From Roseobacter sp. HKCCD6576-2 (lineage in GTDB: Bacteria; Pseudomonadota; Alphaproteobacteria; Rhodobacterales; Rhodobacteraceae): 64,000 bases of DNA. A model generated the notes under the pieces. It searched no databases, was not told where the DNA came from, and saw only the letters and a program-made list of their open reading frames with translations. Numbering within the stretch: position 1 is the first letter of the stretch; each line of letters starts with the position of its first letter. Positions 38,002-48,359 of the stretch are shown piece after piece. The stretch is taken from contig NZ_WVNW01000001.1 in assembly GCF_013179285.1 (NCBI RefSeq), positions 1,178,001 through 1,242,000 of the forward strand, read 5' to 3'. The position numbers and the translations under genes were made by a program.

Positions 38002-38475
38002 ATGGATCGACGAGTATTTCTGGGCGCTGCCGTCTCAGCGTCGGTATTTTTGGGACTGCCGTCATGGGCGGCCATCGCGCCGGGGCCGTTCGAAGTGGAA
38101 CGCACCGATGCAGAATGGCGCGCGATGTTGACCGATTTGCAGTATCGGGTAATGCGCCAGGGCGGCACCGAGCGCGCCGGGTCAAGCCCGCTCGACGACG
38201 AGCATCGCCGGGGCCGGTTCCACTGCCGGGGCTGCGATTTACGCCTCTATCACTCGCGCCACAAATACGACAGCGGGACGGGTTGGCCGAGTTTCTGGGA
38301 TGTGCTGCCGAATGCGATCGGGACAATGGAGGACCGTCGATTGCTGCGGGTGCGGACCGAATGCCATTGCCGCCGCTGTGGCTCGCATCTGGGGCATATT
38401 TTCGGCGATGGGCCGCAACCCACGGGGCTGCGGCATTGTTTGAATGGCGTGTCCTTGGTGTTTCGCCCAGCCTGA
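38002..38475 (+). CDS. msrB: Exported peptide-methionine (R)-S-oxide reductase MsrB
   Basis: Repairs methionine-R-sulfoxide in proteins. From ATG at 38002 (preceded by GGGAGACG) it has 157 residues. The N-terminus DRRVFLGAAVSASVFLG looks like a Tat-type signal peptide with cleavage after WAA, so it should act in the periplasm. Zinc cysteines are C75/C78 (CRGC) and C123/C126 (CRRC); the catalytic cysteine is C146 in LRHCLNG, where the family usually has RFC/RYC. The frame is open 43 codons upstream, without signal-like features. It diverges from cobS and converges with glmM. Confidence 0.92.
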   Translation: MDRRVFLGAAVSASVFLGLPSWAAIAPGPFEVERTDAEWRAMLTDLQYRVMRQGGTERAGSSPLDDEHRRGRFHCRGCDLRLYHSRHKYDSGTGWPSFWDVLPNAIGTMEDRRLLRVRTECHCRRCGSHLGHIFGDGPQPTGLRHCLNGVSLVFRPA

Positions 38476-38558
38476 CGGCTGATCGACCGGGGCGGCGGGC
38501 CGCGTCAGGCCCCGTGGGGCCATCCTTGGTCCGCGTTGCCACGGAGAAGATGCGCGGG

Positions 38559-39902
38559 TCAGATCGCTGCTTCGACGGCTCCGACGATCTCATCGACCAC
38601 CGACACCATAAGCGCTTCATCTTCCGCCTCGGCCATCACCCGGATTAGAGGCTCCGTGCCGGATTTCCGTATCAAGAGCCGCCCGTGGCCATTGAGCTTG
38701 GCCTCACCAGCGGCGATGGCGGCTTGGACGGAAGGCGTGTCCAAAGGCACTTGCCCGGCGCCATACCGCACGTTTTTCAAGAGTTGCGGCACCGTCTCGA
38801 AGCTCTGCGCCAGGGTGCTGGCGGGCTGGCCGGTGCGCACCATCTCAGCCAAGAATTGCAGACCGGCAATCAATCCATCGCCCGTCGTTGCATAATCCGT
38901 CATCACGATATGGCCGGATTGTTCTCCGCCCAGGTTCAGCCCATGGGTTCGCATCGCCTCGACCACATAGCGGTCGCCCACGGGGGTGCGATGCAGGTCG
39001 ATCGAGCGCTCGGCAAGGAACCGCTCCAACCCCAGATTGGACATCACCGTCGCAGCCAAAGTTTGGCCCTTCAGGCGGCCTTCGGCGGCCCACCGATTGG
39101 CGAAAAGCGCCATGATCTGATCGCCATCGGCCAGCGTGCCCGTTTCATCGATCAGCATCACGCGATCGGCGTCACCATCAAGACAAATCCCCAGATCGGC
39201 TCCGGTCTCTTTGATTTTCGCCATCGCCGTCTGCGGCGCGGTGGACCCAACCCCATCGTTGATGTTGAACCCGTCCGGGTTCACGCCGATTGCGATCACC
39301 TCGGCGCCAAGCTCCCACAGCACCTCGGGCGCCGCCCGGTAAGCCGCGCCATTGGCGCAATCCACGACCACTTTCAGCCCGTCAAGCCGCAACCCTGCTG
39401 GAAACGTGCTTTTCACCCGCTCGACATAGCGGAACCGGCCATCATCAATCCGTTTGGCGCGGCCAATATTCTGCGCTTGCGCCGGTTGAATATCCGAGGC
39501 GACAAGCGCTTCGATCTCGGCCTCGGCCTCATCGCTCAGTTTGAACCCATCGGGGCCAAAGAGCTTAATGCCATTATCGGTCGCCGGATTGTGCGACGCG
39601 GAAATCATCACCCCGACATCCGCGCGCATCGAGGGTGTCAGAAGCCCGACAGCCGGCGTCGGCACCGGACCGAGCAACAGCACATTCATCCCGGTCGAGG
39701 TGAACCCCGCCGTCAATGCCGTCTCGATCATATAGCCCGAGAGCCGCGTGTCTTTGCCGATCACCACCCGGTGCGCCCGGCTGCCATCGGTGCGGAAATA
39801 CCGCCCCGCCGCCGCGCCCAAGCGCAGCGCCAACTCGGCGGTCATTGGGAACTCATTGGCCCGGCCTCGCACCCCATCGGTGCCAAACAGCTTGCGCGTC
39901 AT
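38559..39902 (-). CDS. glmM: Phosphoglucosamine mutase GlmM
   Basis: Interconverts glucosamine-6-phosphate and glucosamine-1-phosphate for UDP-GlcNAc, thus feeding peptidoglycan and lipid A synthesis. Four-domain phosphohexomutase of 447 residues: [13 protein letters not shown] start, phosphoserine loop [12 protein letters not shown] with S103, metal loop DGDADR, sugar loop GGEQSGH and phosphate-binding [12 protein letters not shown]. Its ATG overlaps the folP stop by four bases, a common pairing in bacteria. Confidence 0.97.
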   Translation of the reverse strand: MTRKLFGTDGVRGRANEFPMTAELALRLGAAAGRYFRTDGSRAHRVVIGKDTRLSGYMIETALTAGFTSTGMNVLLLGPVPTPAVGLLTPSMRADVGVMISASHNPATDNGIKLFGPDGFKLSDEAEAEIEALVASDIQPAQAQNIGRAKRIDDGRFRYVERVKSTFPAGLRLDGLKVVVDCANGAAYRAAPEVLWELGAEVIAIGVNPDGFNINDGVGSTAPQTAMAKIKETGADLGICLDGDADRVMLIDETGTLADGDQIMALFANRWAAEGRLKGQTLAATVMSNLGLERFLAERSIDLHRTPVGDRYVVEAMRTHGLNLGGEQSGHIVMTDYATTGDGLIAGLQFLAEMVRTGQPASTLAQSFETVPQLLKNVRYGAGQVPLDTPSVQAAIAAGEAKLNGHGRLLIRKSGTEPLIRVMAEAEDEALMVSVVDEIVGAVEAAI

Positions 39903-40930
39903 GCCCCGGTCTCTCCTTCACTGCCCGTTCCGCTTGCGGCTGACCACAGCGAAATCATTTGCCTGTGCACCTCTATATCATGAACGCGCAGCATCTGTAT
40001 CCCCTGGCTGATCGCCCATAGGCCAACTGCCGCCGAGGCGGGGCCGCGCGCTTCGGGTGGCTCGACCCCTGCCAAACGACCAATCATGCCTTTGCGGGAC
40101 ACGCCCAAGAGGATCGGGCACCCCAAGGCATGAAACAGGCTGACCCGGCTGAGAAGCGCCAGGTTGTGCGGGTCGCGTTTGCCGAATCCGATACCGGGAT
40201 CGACCATGATCTGGTCCCGCAGCATGCCTGCAGCTTCGGCTTGTTGGATGGCGGCTTCCAGCGCGTCATACACATCGAGAAGGACGTGATCATAACGCGG
40301 ATCGTCTTGCATCGTCTCGGGCAGGCCTTGGGAGTGCATCAGGATCATTGGCGCGTTGGCATCCGCCGCGACCCGCGCCAAATCGGCGTCAAACTGCAGC
40401 CCCGATATATCGTTCACAACCTGCGCACCCGCAGCCAGAGCGGCCTTTGCAACCGGGGCCTTCCGAGTGTCGATGCTGATCGGAACCTGCAACCCGCTGG
40501 TGCGAATGGCGTCGATCACGGGGATAGTCCGCGCGATCTCCTCTTCGACAGAGACTTCCGCCGCGCCGGGGCGGGTCGATTCGCCGCCAATATCGAGCAT
40601 GTCGGTTCCATTATCCAACATCTCCCGAACGCGCTGCAGTGCCGCATCCGGCGCGTTGAACCGGCCGCCATCGGAAAAGCTATCGGGGGTGAGGTTCAAA
40701 ATCCCCATGATCCGCGGCTGGTCCAGAGACAGTCCGTTGATGGCTGCACGGGGCCCTGTCAGCCGGGCCATGACCTCCGGTGGCACGGCCTCTATCGGCA
40801 CGACTCGAGATGCGTCATCACGAGACAACACCTCCACCTGCGTGAAATGGCACCAGCCTCCGGCGAGGCCTCTAGCCCCCGGGATACGTGCCGGGTCGGT
40901 CAGCGGAATCGGTCTAAAATAGCGCGTCAT
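39899..40930 (-). CDS. folP: Dihydropteroate synthase FolP
   Basis: Condenses p-aminobenzoate with the pterin pyrophosphate in folate synthesis; the target of sulfonamides. TIM-barrel motifs are [41 protein letters not shown] and [11 protein letters not shown] at 40930 gives 343 residues, with an N-terminal extension of about 70 residues before the barrel, common in this group. The open frame continues 34 codons upstream without likely coding character. It is upstream of and overlaps glmM. Confidence 0.96.
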   Translation of the reverse strand: MTRYFRPIPLTDPARIPGARGLAGGWCHFTQVEVLSRDDASRVVPIEAVPPEVMARLTGPRAAINGLSLDQPRIMGILNLTPDSFSDGGRFNAPDAALQRVREMLDNGTDMLDIGGESTRPGAAEVSVEEEIARTIPVIDAIRTSGLQVPISIDTRKAPVAKAALAAGAQVVNDISGLQFDADLARVAADANAPMILMHSQGLPETMQDDPRYDHVLLDVYDALEAAIQQAEAAGMLRDQIMVDPGIGFGKRDPHNLALLSRVSLFHALGCPILLGVSRKGMIGRLAGVEPPEARGPASAAVGLWAISQGIQMLRVHDIEVHRQMISLWSAASGTGSEGETGA

Positions 40931-40962
40931 AATGCCGGGCGTAGACCCGCGACGGCCGTATC

Positions 40963-40985
40963 GCAAGTGGCAAAGCTTTGCTTGC
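40963..40985. promoter_or_regulatory. Palindrome between folP and the GNAT gene
   Basis: CAAAGCTTTG (40971-40980) is a perfect 10-bp palindrome, flanked by GCAAG (40963-40967) and CTTGC (40981-40985), which are also inverted. It lies in the 116-base divergent gap, 33 bases upstream of folP, so it could be an operator for either gene. Confidence 0.35.
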
Positions 40986-41046
40986 CGCGGCGCAGCGCTG
41001 GCGCAAACAGGTTGCCCCCGCCGCTGGCCCATGGGCAGAATATCGT

Positions 41047-41574
41047 ATGACTGTTGCTCTGCGCACCACCGAACTGGACCCGATCTTTCGCACCGCGCGC
41101 TTGACCTGTCGCCCGGTTGAGGCGTCGGATGCGCCGTTCTATGCGGATCTGTTTTCGCGGCAGGAACTGGTGGCGTATCGCCCGGATCCGACGCCGTTTG
41201 ATGCCGCGCGCAGTGCCACGCGCCTCGGTGAGGATTTGGCCCATTGGAAACAACATGGCTTTGGCAGATGGGCCTTGGTCCATGCCGGTCGGACGGTCGG
41301 TCTGGGGGGGCTCAGCCTGAAGTTCCAATATCGCGGGCTTAATCTTAGCTATCATCTTCTGCCAGATCTATGGGGGCAGGGGCTGGCTAGCGAGTTTGTT
41401 CGTGGCGCGCTGGATTATGCCGCGCTGTCCCTGAAGGCCCAGGAGGTCTATGGCCTTGTCCGCCCCGCCAATACGGCCTCGACCAGGGTCTTGGAGAAGG
41501 CCGGGTTCATCCATGCCGCCGAACATATGGTGAGCGGCGCCCCGATGACCGAGTTGCGCCTAAAGCTCCGGTAG
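41047..41574 (+). CDS. GNAT family N-acetyltransferase (RimJ/RimL-like)
   Basis: A 175-residue acetyltransferase of the RimJ/RimL subgroup: TARLTCRPVEASDAPFY-type start, then the acetyl-CoA loop LWGQGLASEFVRG and the terminal VRPANTASTRVLEKAGF. The acceptor could be a ribosomal protein, an antibiotic or a small amine; the sequence does not tell. ATG at 41047 is chosen over an upstream in-frame start inside the folP promoter region. Its 3' end overlaps the convergent folB by 15 bases. Confidence 0.87.
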   Translation: MTVALRTTELDPIFRTARLTCRPVEASDAPFYADLFSRQELVAYRPDPTPFDAARSATRLGEDLAHWKQHGFGRWALVHAGRTVGLGGLSLKFQYRGLNLSYHLLPDLWGQGLASEFVRGALDYAALSLKAQEVYGLVRPANTASTRVLEKAGFIHAAEHMVSGAPMTELRLKLR

Positions 41575-42486
41575 CGCCTCAGCGGGCCAGCTTTGTACCG
41601 GCAAGGCGCCATCTTCGGGCATATCACCTCCCAGAAGCACCAGTCGTTCGGCTTCAAAGCTTTCGGCGAGCCAGAGCGCCAAGCTTTCGCCATCCAGGAT
41701 ATGGGTGGCGGGGCCGTCGACAGCATCCAAGACCAGTTTCGACGGGGCCCAGACGCTGATCTGTCCCTGCTTCATCGCCCAGTCGAGCTCAGTTCGGCTA
41801 TCGACAACGACACAGCGATCATCGCGCGCGGCGAGAACCCAAGCGTTTTGTTCAATCGCCAGAAGTTCGATCCGCCGTTGTGGCATGCCATGCGCTGCCT
41901 GGGGGCGGGGCAGGTCGGCGGCACCGACGCACAGGATCACCGGCGCGCCACTGCTTTCTAAACGATCCAAAAGTGCCGCCAGATCGGCCCGGGATATTGC
42001 GCCATTTGAGAGAAACACGATCAGCGGGTGCGGCATCTCCTCGGCCAGAAGGCGCAACTTCGGTTTCTCCGGCGCGCTGCGAACAATTTCGACACCTAGG
42101 GCAAAGGGCCCCCGGTCAAGCTTCTCGATCCGCACAAAACAGCGCGCGGCCAACGGGTGCGCCAGGATGCGCTCTGCGATGCGCGCGGCGAGGGTCTCCA
42201 GCAGGTTCAGCCGTTCGGCGGCCAGTTCGATATCAATTGCTTCGACAATCGTGTCATAGGACAGGATCCGGTCCACATCGTCAGCGTCCGGATCGGCCTC
42301 TGAGCGCACCTCGACCACCACATTGAAGCGGACACGCTGCGTGGTGCCGCGTTCGGCCTGGAACGCGCCGATTTCCACCTCGCGCTCATGATCGCTGAGA
42401 CTAATCCGGTCGAGCGGACCCTCGGGGGCGGTCGCTTTGGCGCGCTCCGAGGGGTGGGCAAAGGCGAGGCGGGTTTCGTCAGTCAT
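41560..42486 (-). CDS. folB: Dihydroneopterin aldolase FolB with C-terminal extension
   Basis: Residues ~25-140 form a dihydroneopterin aldolase/epimerase domain: DRISLSDHEREVEIGAF, RVRFNVVVEV, DDVDRILSYDTIVEAI, LLETLAARIAERIL, and the terminal RIEKLDRGPFALG. Normal FolB ends near residue 120-150, but this chain continues for ~160 residues (LIVFLSNGAISR to the end, including THILDGESLALWLAESF), which resembles a degenerate amino-acid-kinase-like region; that identification is tentative. The start Met at 42486 is preferred over one two codons upstream. It converges with the GNAT gene, and folP and glmM lie further on, same strand. Confidence 0.85.
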   Translation of the reverse strand: MTDETRLAFAHPSERAKATAPEGPLDRISLSDHEREVEIGAFQAERGTTQRVRFNVVVEVRSEADPDADDVDRILSYDTIVEAIDIELAAERLNLLETLAARIAERILAHPLAARCFVRIEKLDRGPFALGVEIVRSAPEKPKLRLLAEEMPHPLIVFLSNGAISRADLAALLDRLESSGAPVILCVGAADLPRPQAAHGMPQRRIELLAIEQNAWVLAARDDRCVVVDSRTELDWAMKQGQISVWAPSKLVLDAVDGPATHILDGESLALWLAESFEAERLVLLGGDMPEDGALPVQSWPAEALPEL

Positions 42487-42581
42487 GATCACGCTCCGGC
42501 TGCAGCATGGGCCAATCTAACAAAGCGAGAGCGTCATGGCCCGCCCCAAAGACGGCGGCAAAGCGCGTCAAAACGACCAGA

Positions 42582-43259
42582 TCAGTAGGCCTGACGATAG
42601 AAGATATGGGTGCCGATCCGTGCGGTGCGAGGATAGACGCGGGCCCAACGAGGATTAACCGCCGTGGTATGATAATGCGTGGCGCCTTGCGTCAGGTTGC
42701 GCGGGCCACCATCCAACATGATCCGGGCGATTTGGCCCAAGCGGCGATGCACTGTGGTCTCGGTCACCCGTTCGGGGCGGCCATCGCAGGTATAGGTGAA
42801 CTGACAGGCATAGCGCTGACCCGTCCCTTGGTTGACCACGGCACAAACCGAATTGGGGTAATTGGCATTGTCGACCCGGTTGAGGATCACTTCAGCCACC
42901 GCGTATTGGCCACGGATGCTTTCGCCACGGGCTTCGAAATAGAGCGCCTCGGTGAGGCATTGCAGATCGCGGCCACCCCGGGCGCGCGGCATCGCATCAA
43001 GCGTCGCGGCGTCATAAATCGCGCCCTGGCCATTCCGCACGCCATAATCGCGCGCAGTGAAGGGCGTGCCAATCCGGCGCAGACGATCTGCGCTTACGGC
43101 ACCCAGGGCCGCATGTTCTTCGCCCATCAGAGAGGAGAGCCGAATGTTGATCCCTGCGGTTGGGTCGGTTGAAGAGCTTGCCGTCACATCGGCCATTGCG
43201 GCCCCGGCCCACAGCATAACGCCCGCCGCTGCTGCGGCAATTGCCTGTTTTCCCACCAT
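42582..43259 (-). CDS. Exported cell wall hydrolase (SleB/Hydrolase_2 family)
   Basis: A 225-residue periplasmic protein with a signal peptide (KQAIAAAAAGVMLWAGAAMA) and a C-terminal SleB-like domain: LTEALYFEARGES with the catalytic glutamate, YAVAEVILNRVDN, NYPNSVCAVVNQG, CQFTYTCDG and GATHYHT. Four cysteines in the domain may form disulfides. Such proteins are lytic enzymes of peptidoglycan; Rhodobacterales carry them without sporulation. The 189 bases upstream (43260-43448) hold its promoter; one GANTC methylation site (GAATC) is present but no clear boxes. Confidence 0.9.
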   Translation of the reverse strand: MVGKQAIAAAAAGVMLWAGAAMADVTASSSTDPTAGINIRLSSLMGEEHAALGAVSADRLRRIGTPFTARDYGVRNGQGAIYDAATLDAMPRARGGRDLQCLTEALYFEARGESIRGQYAVAEVILNRVDNANYPNSVCAVVNQGTGQRYACQFTYTCDGRPERVTETTVHRRLGQIARIMLDGGPRNLTQGATHYHTTAVNPRWARVYPRTARIGTHIFYRQAY

Positions 43260-43448
43260 CGATCCACTTTCGGGGGCTCCAGTGCCCCACCTGCATAGCT
43301 TCCAGCAAATTCAGCCCCGCCTCATAGAGGTAGGACCCAAAATCGTAAACCCGACCCTCAGTTTTGTGAGTGTCCTGTATGCGCCCCCCAATAGGTAGCG
43401 CCGTTCCCTTTAGGGAATCATTAGCCTCGCCTCATAACTACGCGTTAA

Positions 43449-45971
43449 TTAGGGCAATTCTTTGTCCTGGACCGATAATTGTGCCGCCGCAAGCTTGGCG
43501 ACCGGCACACGGAATGGTGAACAGGACACATAGTCGAACCCGGCGGTCCGCGAGAAGGCAATCGAGTCAGGGTGTCCGCCATGCTCGCCGCAGAGCGATA
43601 AGACCAGCTCCGGCCGTGCGGCGCGCCCCCGTTCGGCGCCCAGCAAGAGCAGTTCGCCCACGCCGTCAGTATCGAGCCGTTGGAACGGATCCTCCGGGAA
43701 CACACCTTGGTGGACATAGGCCGACATGAACCGGCCTGCGTCGTCACGGCTGAGCCCATAGGTCATTTGGGTCAAATCGTTGGTACCAAAAGATAAAAAG
43801 GCGGAGCTTTCCGCGATCTCACCCGCCCGAAGCGCTGCGCGGGGCGTCTCGACCATGACCCCAAGCCGATAGTCGAATGCGACACCTGTCTCGGCACGCA
43901 CTGCCGCGGCAACCGCATCGACCCGGGCTTTAACCAGCTCCACCTCGCGGCGGGCGCTGACCAGCGGGATCATGATCTCGGGCACCACAGGTGCGTCGCC
44001 GTCGCTCGCGGCAATGGTGGCCTCAAAGATCGCGCGCGCCTGCATGTCGTAGATTTCAGGCACTGTGATCCCCAAACGGACGCCGCGCATGCCCAACATC
44101 GGGTTGAACTCCTGCATGCTTTCAATCCGCGATGCGACCCGGCTGACGGACATATCCATCGCTTCGGCCATCGCCCGGATGCCGTCGCGCTCGGTCGGAA
44201 GGAACTCGTGCAATGGCGGGTCGAACAGACGGATGCAAACCGGCTGCCCTTGCATGAGTTTAAAAAGCTCGGTGAAGTCCTTGCGCTGCATCGGTAAAAG
44301 CCGATCGAGCGCGGCGGTCCGGTCGCCCGGCTCTTCGGCAAAGATCATCTCGCGCATGACGGTCAGGCGGATCGGATCGAAGAACATATGTTCCGTGCGG
44401 CAAAGGCCGATTCCATCGACGCCAAAGCGTTGCGCAGCCTCGGCATCCTCGCGTGTGTCGGCATTGGCGCGGATCCCGATATCGCGGGCCTCATCGGCCC
44501 ATTTCATCAGCGTTGCAAAGGCGCCGCCAAGCGCGGGTTCGATCATCTCGGCGGTCCCCGCCAGAACCTCGCCGGATGAGCCATCAACGGTGATAACATC
44601 GCCCTCGTGGAAAACTTTCCGCCCGGGTACGGTCAGGGTCTTCTTGCGGCTGTTCAGCTGCAGCCGCGTGGCGCCCGAGACACAGGGTAAGCCGAGCCCG
44701 CGCGCGATCACCGCCGCGTGGCTGGTCATCCCGCCGCGCTCTGTCAGGATCGCTTGGGCCGCATGCATGCCACGAATATCCTCAGGGGAGGTATCGCGCC
44801 GTACCAAGATACAGGCGTCGCCTTGCGCGGCGGCGGCTTGCGCGGCCTCGGAGGTGAAGACGATCTTGCCGGTCGCCGCTCCAGGCGCGGCGGCAATGCC
44901 CCGGGTCAACACATCGCGCGGCGCCTCTGGGTTCACTTGGCGGTGCAAGAGTTGGTTCAAGGTGAATGGCGGGATGCGCAGCATCGCCTCACTTTTTGAG
45001 ATCACCCCATCTTCGGCCAGCGCCACCGCAATCGCGACCTCCGCCTGACCGGAGCGCGGGCAGCGGACTGCATCCAGGATGAACAGTTCGCCATTCATCA
45101 GGGTAAACTCAATCTGCAACTCTTCGCGCAACCGCGTGCGGATCAATGCGCCAGCTTCCCTGAGGGCCGCCACTGGCTTGGGGCAAGCATCTTCCAGAGC
45201 TGGGCCCCGCGCATCGCTTTCAACAAACTGCGCATTTTGCTCATCAAGCGCTGCGCGGCCTTGGCCTTGCGGCAGATAGCGTCCCGTCACTTGCGGCTTG
45301 CCGGTCTGCGCCGAAACAAACTGCATCACACCTGAGCCGCTGATGCCCTGACCAATTCCAAGCGCCATCTGCTGCACTACGAGCCCCAAACCAGCATCCG
45401 CGGGCGCGCCTTGCGCCTGCCGCAGAAGCCGCGCGGTCGTGCCTTCCCAAGCCCGCGCCATGGAGCGCAACACTTCGGTGAGTTGCACGCCTGGATCTTG
45501 CGGGAACGGCTCTTCGGTCTCGTCTTCGAAATAGGATTTGGCCAAGCGCGGGGTGATCGGTTCGTCGAAGATGTCTTCATCCAGCCGCAAAACGTCGACG
45601 GCGTAGGCTTTGATAAAACTCAGATAAAGCGCGTCGGCGGCATCTTGGCCATGGGTCTCGGCCAGACGGGCCGCCACCGCATCATTCATCCCGATATTCA
45701 ACACCGTGCCCGGCCCGCCCCAATCGGCCGCCTGGCTGGACGACCGCACCGAAACCAACGCGCCATCGCCAAAGACACCCATCAAGGCCTGCATGTTCGG
45801 AAGCTTGCCTTTGGCAATCGACCGCACCGTGTCAAAGGGCAACGCTACCGACAACGGCACCGGCAAATCAAGCCGCACCAGCCGCTGCAGGCATTTCGCC
45901 CGGCTGCCATGACGTGTGGCTTTGATATCCGCCGTCGGCGTGATCTCGGTGAAATCTGGGGTCGTCAACAT
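43449..45971 (-). CDS. ppdK: Pyruvate, phosphate dikinase
   Basis: Reversibly converts pyruvate, ATP and phosphate to PEP, AMP and PPi; in this group it supports gluconeogenesis or C3 assimilation. Domain order is ATP-grasp-like N-terminus, swivelling phosphohistidine domain with H418 in GGMTSHAAV, and the PEP-binding TIM barrel with catalytic C794 in SLCGEHGGHP. The 840 residues are slightly shorter than the ~870-880 of well-studied dikinases, mostly in the N-terminal part. It lies downstream of glyS on the same strand after 132 bases. Confidence 0.95.
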   Translation of the reverse strand: MLTTPDFTEITPTADIKATRHGSRAKCLQRLVRLDLPVPLSVALPFDTVRSIAKGKLPNMQALMGVFGDGALVSVRSSSQAADWGGPGTVLNIGMNDAVAARLAETHGQDAADALYLSFIKAYAVDVLRLDEDIFDEPITPRLAKSYFEDETEEPFPQDPGVQLTEVLRSMARAWEGTTARLLRQAQGAPADAGLGLVVQQMALGIGQGISGSGVMQFVSAQTGKPQVTGRYLPQGQGRAALDEQNAQFVESDARGPALEDACPKPVAALREAGALIRTRLREELQIEFTLMNGELFILDAVRCPRSGQAEVAIAVALAEDGVISKSEAMLRIPPFTLNQLLHRQVNPEAPRDVLTRGIAAAPGAATGKIVFTSEAAQAAAAQGDACILVRRDTSPEDIRGMHAAQAILTERGGMTSHAAVIARGLGLPCVSGATRLQLNSRKKTLTVPGRKVFHEGDVITVDGSSGEVLAGTAEMIEPALGGAFATLMKWADEARDIGIRANADTREDAEAAQRFGVDGIGLCRTEHMFFDPIRLTVMREMIFAEEPGDRTAALDRLLPMQRKDFTELFKLMQGQPVCIRLFDPPLHEFLPTERDGIRAMAEAMDMSVSRVASRIESMQEFNPMLGMRGVRLGITVPEIYDMQARAIFEATIAASDGDAPVVPEIMIPLVSARREVELVKARVDAVAAAVRAETGVAFDYRLGVMVETPRAALRAGEIAESSAFLSFGTNDLTQMTYGLSRDDAGRFMSAYVHQGVFPEDPFQRLDTDGVGELLLLGAERGRAARPELVLSLCGEHGGHPDSIAFSRTAGFDYVSCSPFRVPVAKLAAAQLSVQDKELP

Positions 45972-46103
45972 AAGGTGGGCACGTCCTTTGCAGGTGCAGC
46001 ATAAGATACAACCCGCATGCGACCTGTCTAGCTTTTCATCGCGAACAGCTGATTAAGGGCCGATAAGGATTTGTGCCCCAACCTATCTCGGAACGTGATG
46101 CCG

Positions 46104-48359
46104 CTACCCTTCGATATGCGACAGATCGGCCACTTGGGTGCAGATTTCGACGATTTGGTGCAGCAAATTCAGCCTGTTACGGCGCAAGACTTGGTTCTCG
46201 GTATTCACCTGAACCGCGTCAAAGAAGCCGTCAATCGGCCCTCTGAGATGTGCCATTTCGGTCATGGCTGTTGCGAAATCTTCGGCGTCTAGCGCGGGCG
46301 CGATGGCCTGTTCAGCTTGGTCCAAAGCGGCAAAAAGGGCGCGTTCTTCATCCATTTCGGCATATTTTACATCGGCGCCATAGCGGTACTCGACGCCATC
46401 GGCCGCCTCGGCTTGACTCAAGATATTGGCGGCGCGTTTGTAGCCTTGCAACAGATTGCCACCCTCGTCGCTCTCCAAGAACGCGGCGAGGGCGCGGGCG
46501 CGCATCACGATGAGGGTCAGATCGTCATGGCCAGGCATCGCCAAGCACGCGTCGATGACATCGTGGCGGATGCCTTCGTCGCGGAGATGCACTTTCAGCC
46601 GGTCATGGAAGAATGCCAGGAGGTCCGTCGAGATATCGGGTACCAGATCACCAACGGTGCGCAGGAGCGAACCCTCGCCGGTCTTAGGCTCGTCTTTGCC
46701 ATTGGCGCGGATGACATTCATGACCGCTTCGAAGGCCGCGCCAAACACGCCATGAGCAGCGATCGCTTGCAGAACATCTTCCAGCGCTGCGATTTCGGCT
46801 TCCTTGGCGCCGCCGCGGTTGATCGCGATTTTATGTTTCAGGATCTGGCTGTCGATGAACCGGTCCAGATTGATCCGGCGATCCCCGCCGAGCACGATCC
46901 GAATGATGCCCAATGCCGCACGGCGGAGCGCGAACGGATCTTTTGAGCCTGTGGGTTTTTCGTCGATCACCCAGAATCCGGTGAGCGTGTCGATCTTATC
47001 GGCCAGCGCGACAGCAACCGAAAGCGGTGCCTCAGGCAGAGCGTCGGAGGGTCCAAGAGGGGCGTAGTGATCTTCGGCCACGGCGGCGATCTCAGCGGAG
47101 AAGCCCGCAGCCTCGGCATAATACCGGCCCATAAGCCCTTGAAGCTCCGGGAACTCATAGACCATTGCGGTGCTTAAATCGGCCTTGGCGATGCGCGCAG
47201 CTTGTTCGGCCTGATCCGCCTCGGCCCCAACCACCGGGGCGATTTCTCGCGCCAGGGCGGCGATCCGGTCGATCCGGGCGGCTTGCGTGCCAAGTTCGGC
47301 ATGGAAGGTGACATTGCCAAGCTGATCGAGCCAGGGCTGCATGCCTGCGCGCGCGACGCGCAAATCGTTCTCCCAGAAGAATTTCGCGTCCGAAAGCCGG
47401 GCCGCCAGAACCTTCTCATTACCTGCCAGGATCGTCTTGCCCTGATCCGCCGTTTCCCGGTTCGCGACCGTGATAAACCGCTCGATCCGCCCGGTCTTCG
47501 GGTTCCGGACAGAGAAGAATTTCTGATGTTCCTTCATCGAGGTCTGCAGCACCTCAGGCGGCAGATCGAGGAAATCCGCGCCGATTTGCCCCATCAGCAC
47601 GACGGGCCATTCCACCAGCCCCGCGACCTCGGCCAGAAGCCCGGGGTCCTCGACCACTTCCAACCCGGCTGCAAAAGCCATATTGGTCGCGTCGTGCCAG
47701 ATATGCTCGGCGCGTTCCTCGGCCGAGAGGATTACCTTGGCCTGTTTCAGCTTCGCTTCATAATCGGCAAAGCCGTTCACCGAGAATGCCCCCGGCGCCA
47801 TAAAGCGATGGCCTTCGGTGGTGTTGCCCGAAGCGATGCCGTCGACGTCGAACGCCACGGTTTCGGACCCGTCTTCAGCGCTTAAGACGCAGAGGATCGA
47901 ATGCAGGGGGCGGACCCATCTGAGCGGCCCGCTGCCCCACCGCATGGATTTCGGCCAAGGGAAATTGCGGATGACGTGCGGGATGACCTCGGCAATGATC
48001 TCTGCCGCTGGGCGCCCCGGCTTTTCGATTGTGGCGAAGTAGAAACTGCCCTTCTTCTCTTCCCGCAGTTCAAGCTGCTCTTTGCTGGTTCCAGTGGAGC
48101 GTAAGAACCCGTCCAACGCCTTTTCGGGCGCATCGGCCCGGGGGCCGCGCCGGATCTCCTGAAGGGTGGGGGAGGCGTCAAGCAGCCCTTCGATGGTCAG
48201 CGCCAATCGCCGCGGCGTCGAAAACGCGCCAGCGCTGGCATAGGTCAGGCCAGCCTCGACCAAGCCATCAGTCACCAGCTTTTTCAAGTCTTCCGCCGCG
48301 CGGCGTTGCATCCGGGCGGGGATTTCTTCGGAAAACAGCTCCAACAACAGGTCAGGCAT
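46104..48359 (-). CDS. glyS: Glycine-tRNA ligase beta subunit
   Basis: Beta subunit of the alpha2-beta2 glycyl-tRNA synthetase; it binds tRNA and has the HD-like and DALR domains. The N-terminal MPDLLLELFSEEIPARMQ is typical; further blocks are SMRWGSGPLRWVRPLH, VNRETADQGKTILAGNEKVL-type and a C-terminal VNTENQVLRRNRLNLL. ATG at 48359 gives 751 residues; the open frame upstream lies inside the preceding gene. It overlaps that small membrane-protein gene by eight bases. Confidence 0.95.
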   Translation of the reverse strand: MPDLLLELFSEEIPARMQRRAAEDLKKLVTDGLVEAGLTYASAGAFSTPRRLALTIEGLLDASPTLQEIRRGPRADAPEKALDGFLRSTGTSKEQLELREEKKGSFYFATIEKPGRPAAEIIAEVIPHVIRNFPWPKSMRWGSGPLRWVRPLHSILCVLSAEDGSETVAFDVDGIASGNTTEGHRFMAPGAFSVNGFADYEAKLKQAKVILSAEERAEHIWHDATNMAFAAGLEVVEDPGLLAEVAGLVEWPVVLMGQIGADFLDLPPEVLQTSMKEHQKFFSVRNPKTGRIERFITVANRETADQGKTILAGNEKVLAARLSDAKFFWENDLRVARAGMQPWLDQLGNVTFHAELGTQAARIDRIAALAREIAPVVGAEADQAEQAARIAKADLSTAMVYEFPELQGLMGRYYAEAAGFSAEIAAVAEDHYAPLGPSDALPEAPLSVAVALADKIDTLTGFWVIDEKPTGSKDPFALRRAALGIIRIVLGGDRRINLDRFIDSQILKHKIAINRGGAKEAEIAALEDVLQAIAAHGVFGAAFEAVMNVIRANGKDEPKTGEGSLLRTVGDLVPDISTDLLAFFHDRLKVHLRDEGIRHDVIDACLAMPGHDDLTLIVMRARALAAFLESDEGGNLLQGYKRAANILSQAEAADGVEYRYGADVKYAEMDEERALFAALDQAEQAIAPALDAEDFATAMTEMAHLRGPIDGFFDAVQVNTENQVLRRNRLNLLHQIVEICTQVADLSHIEG

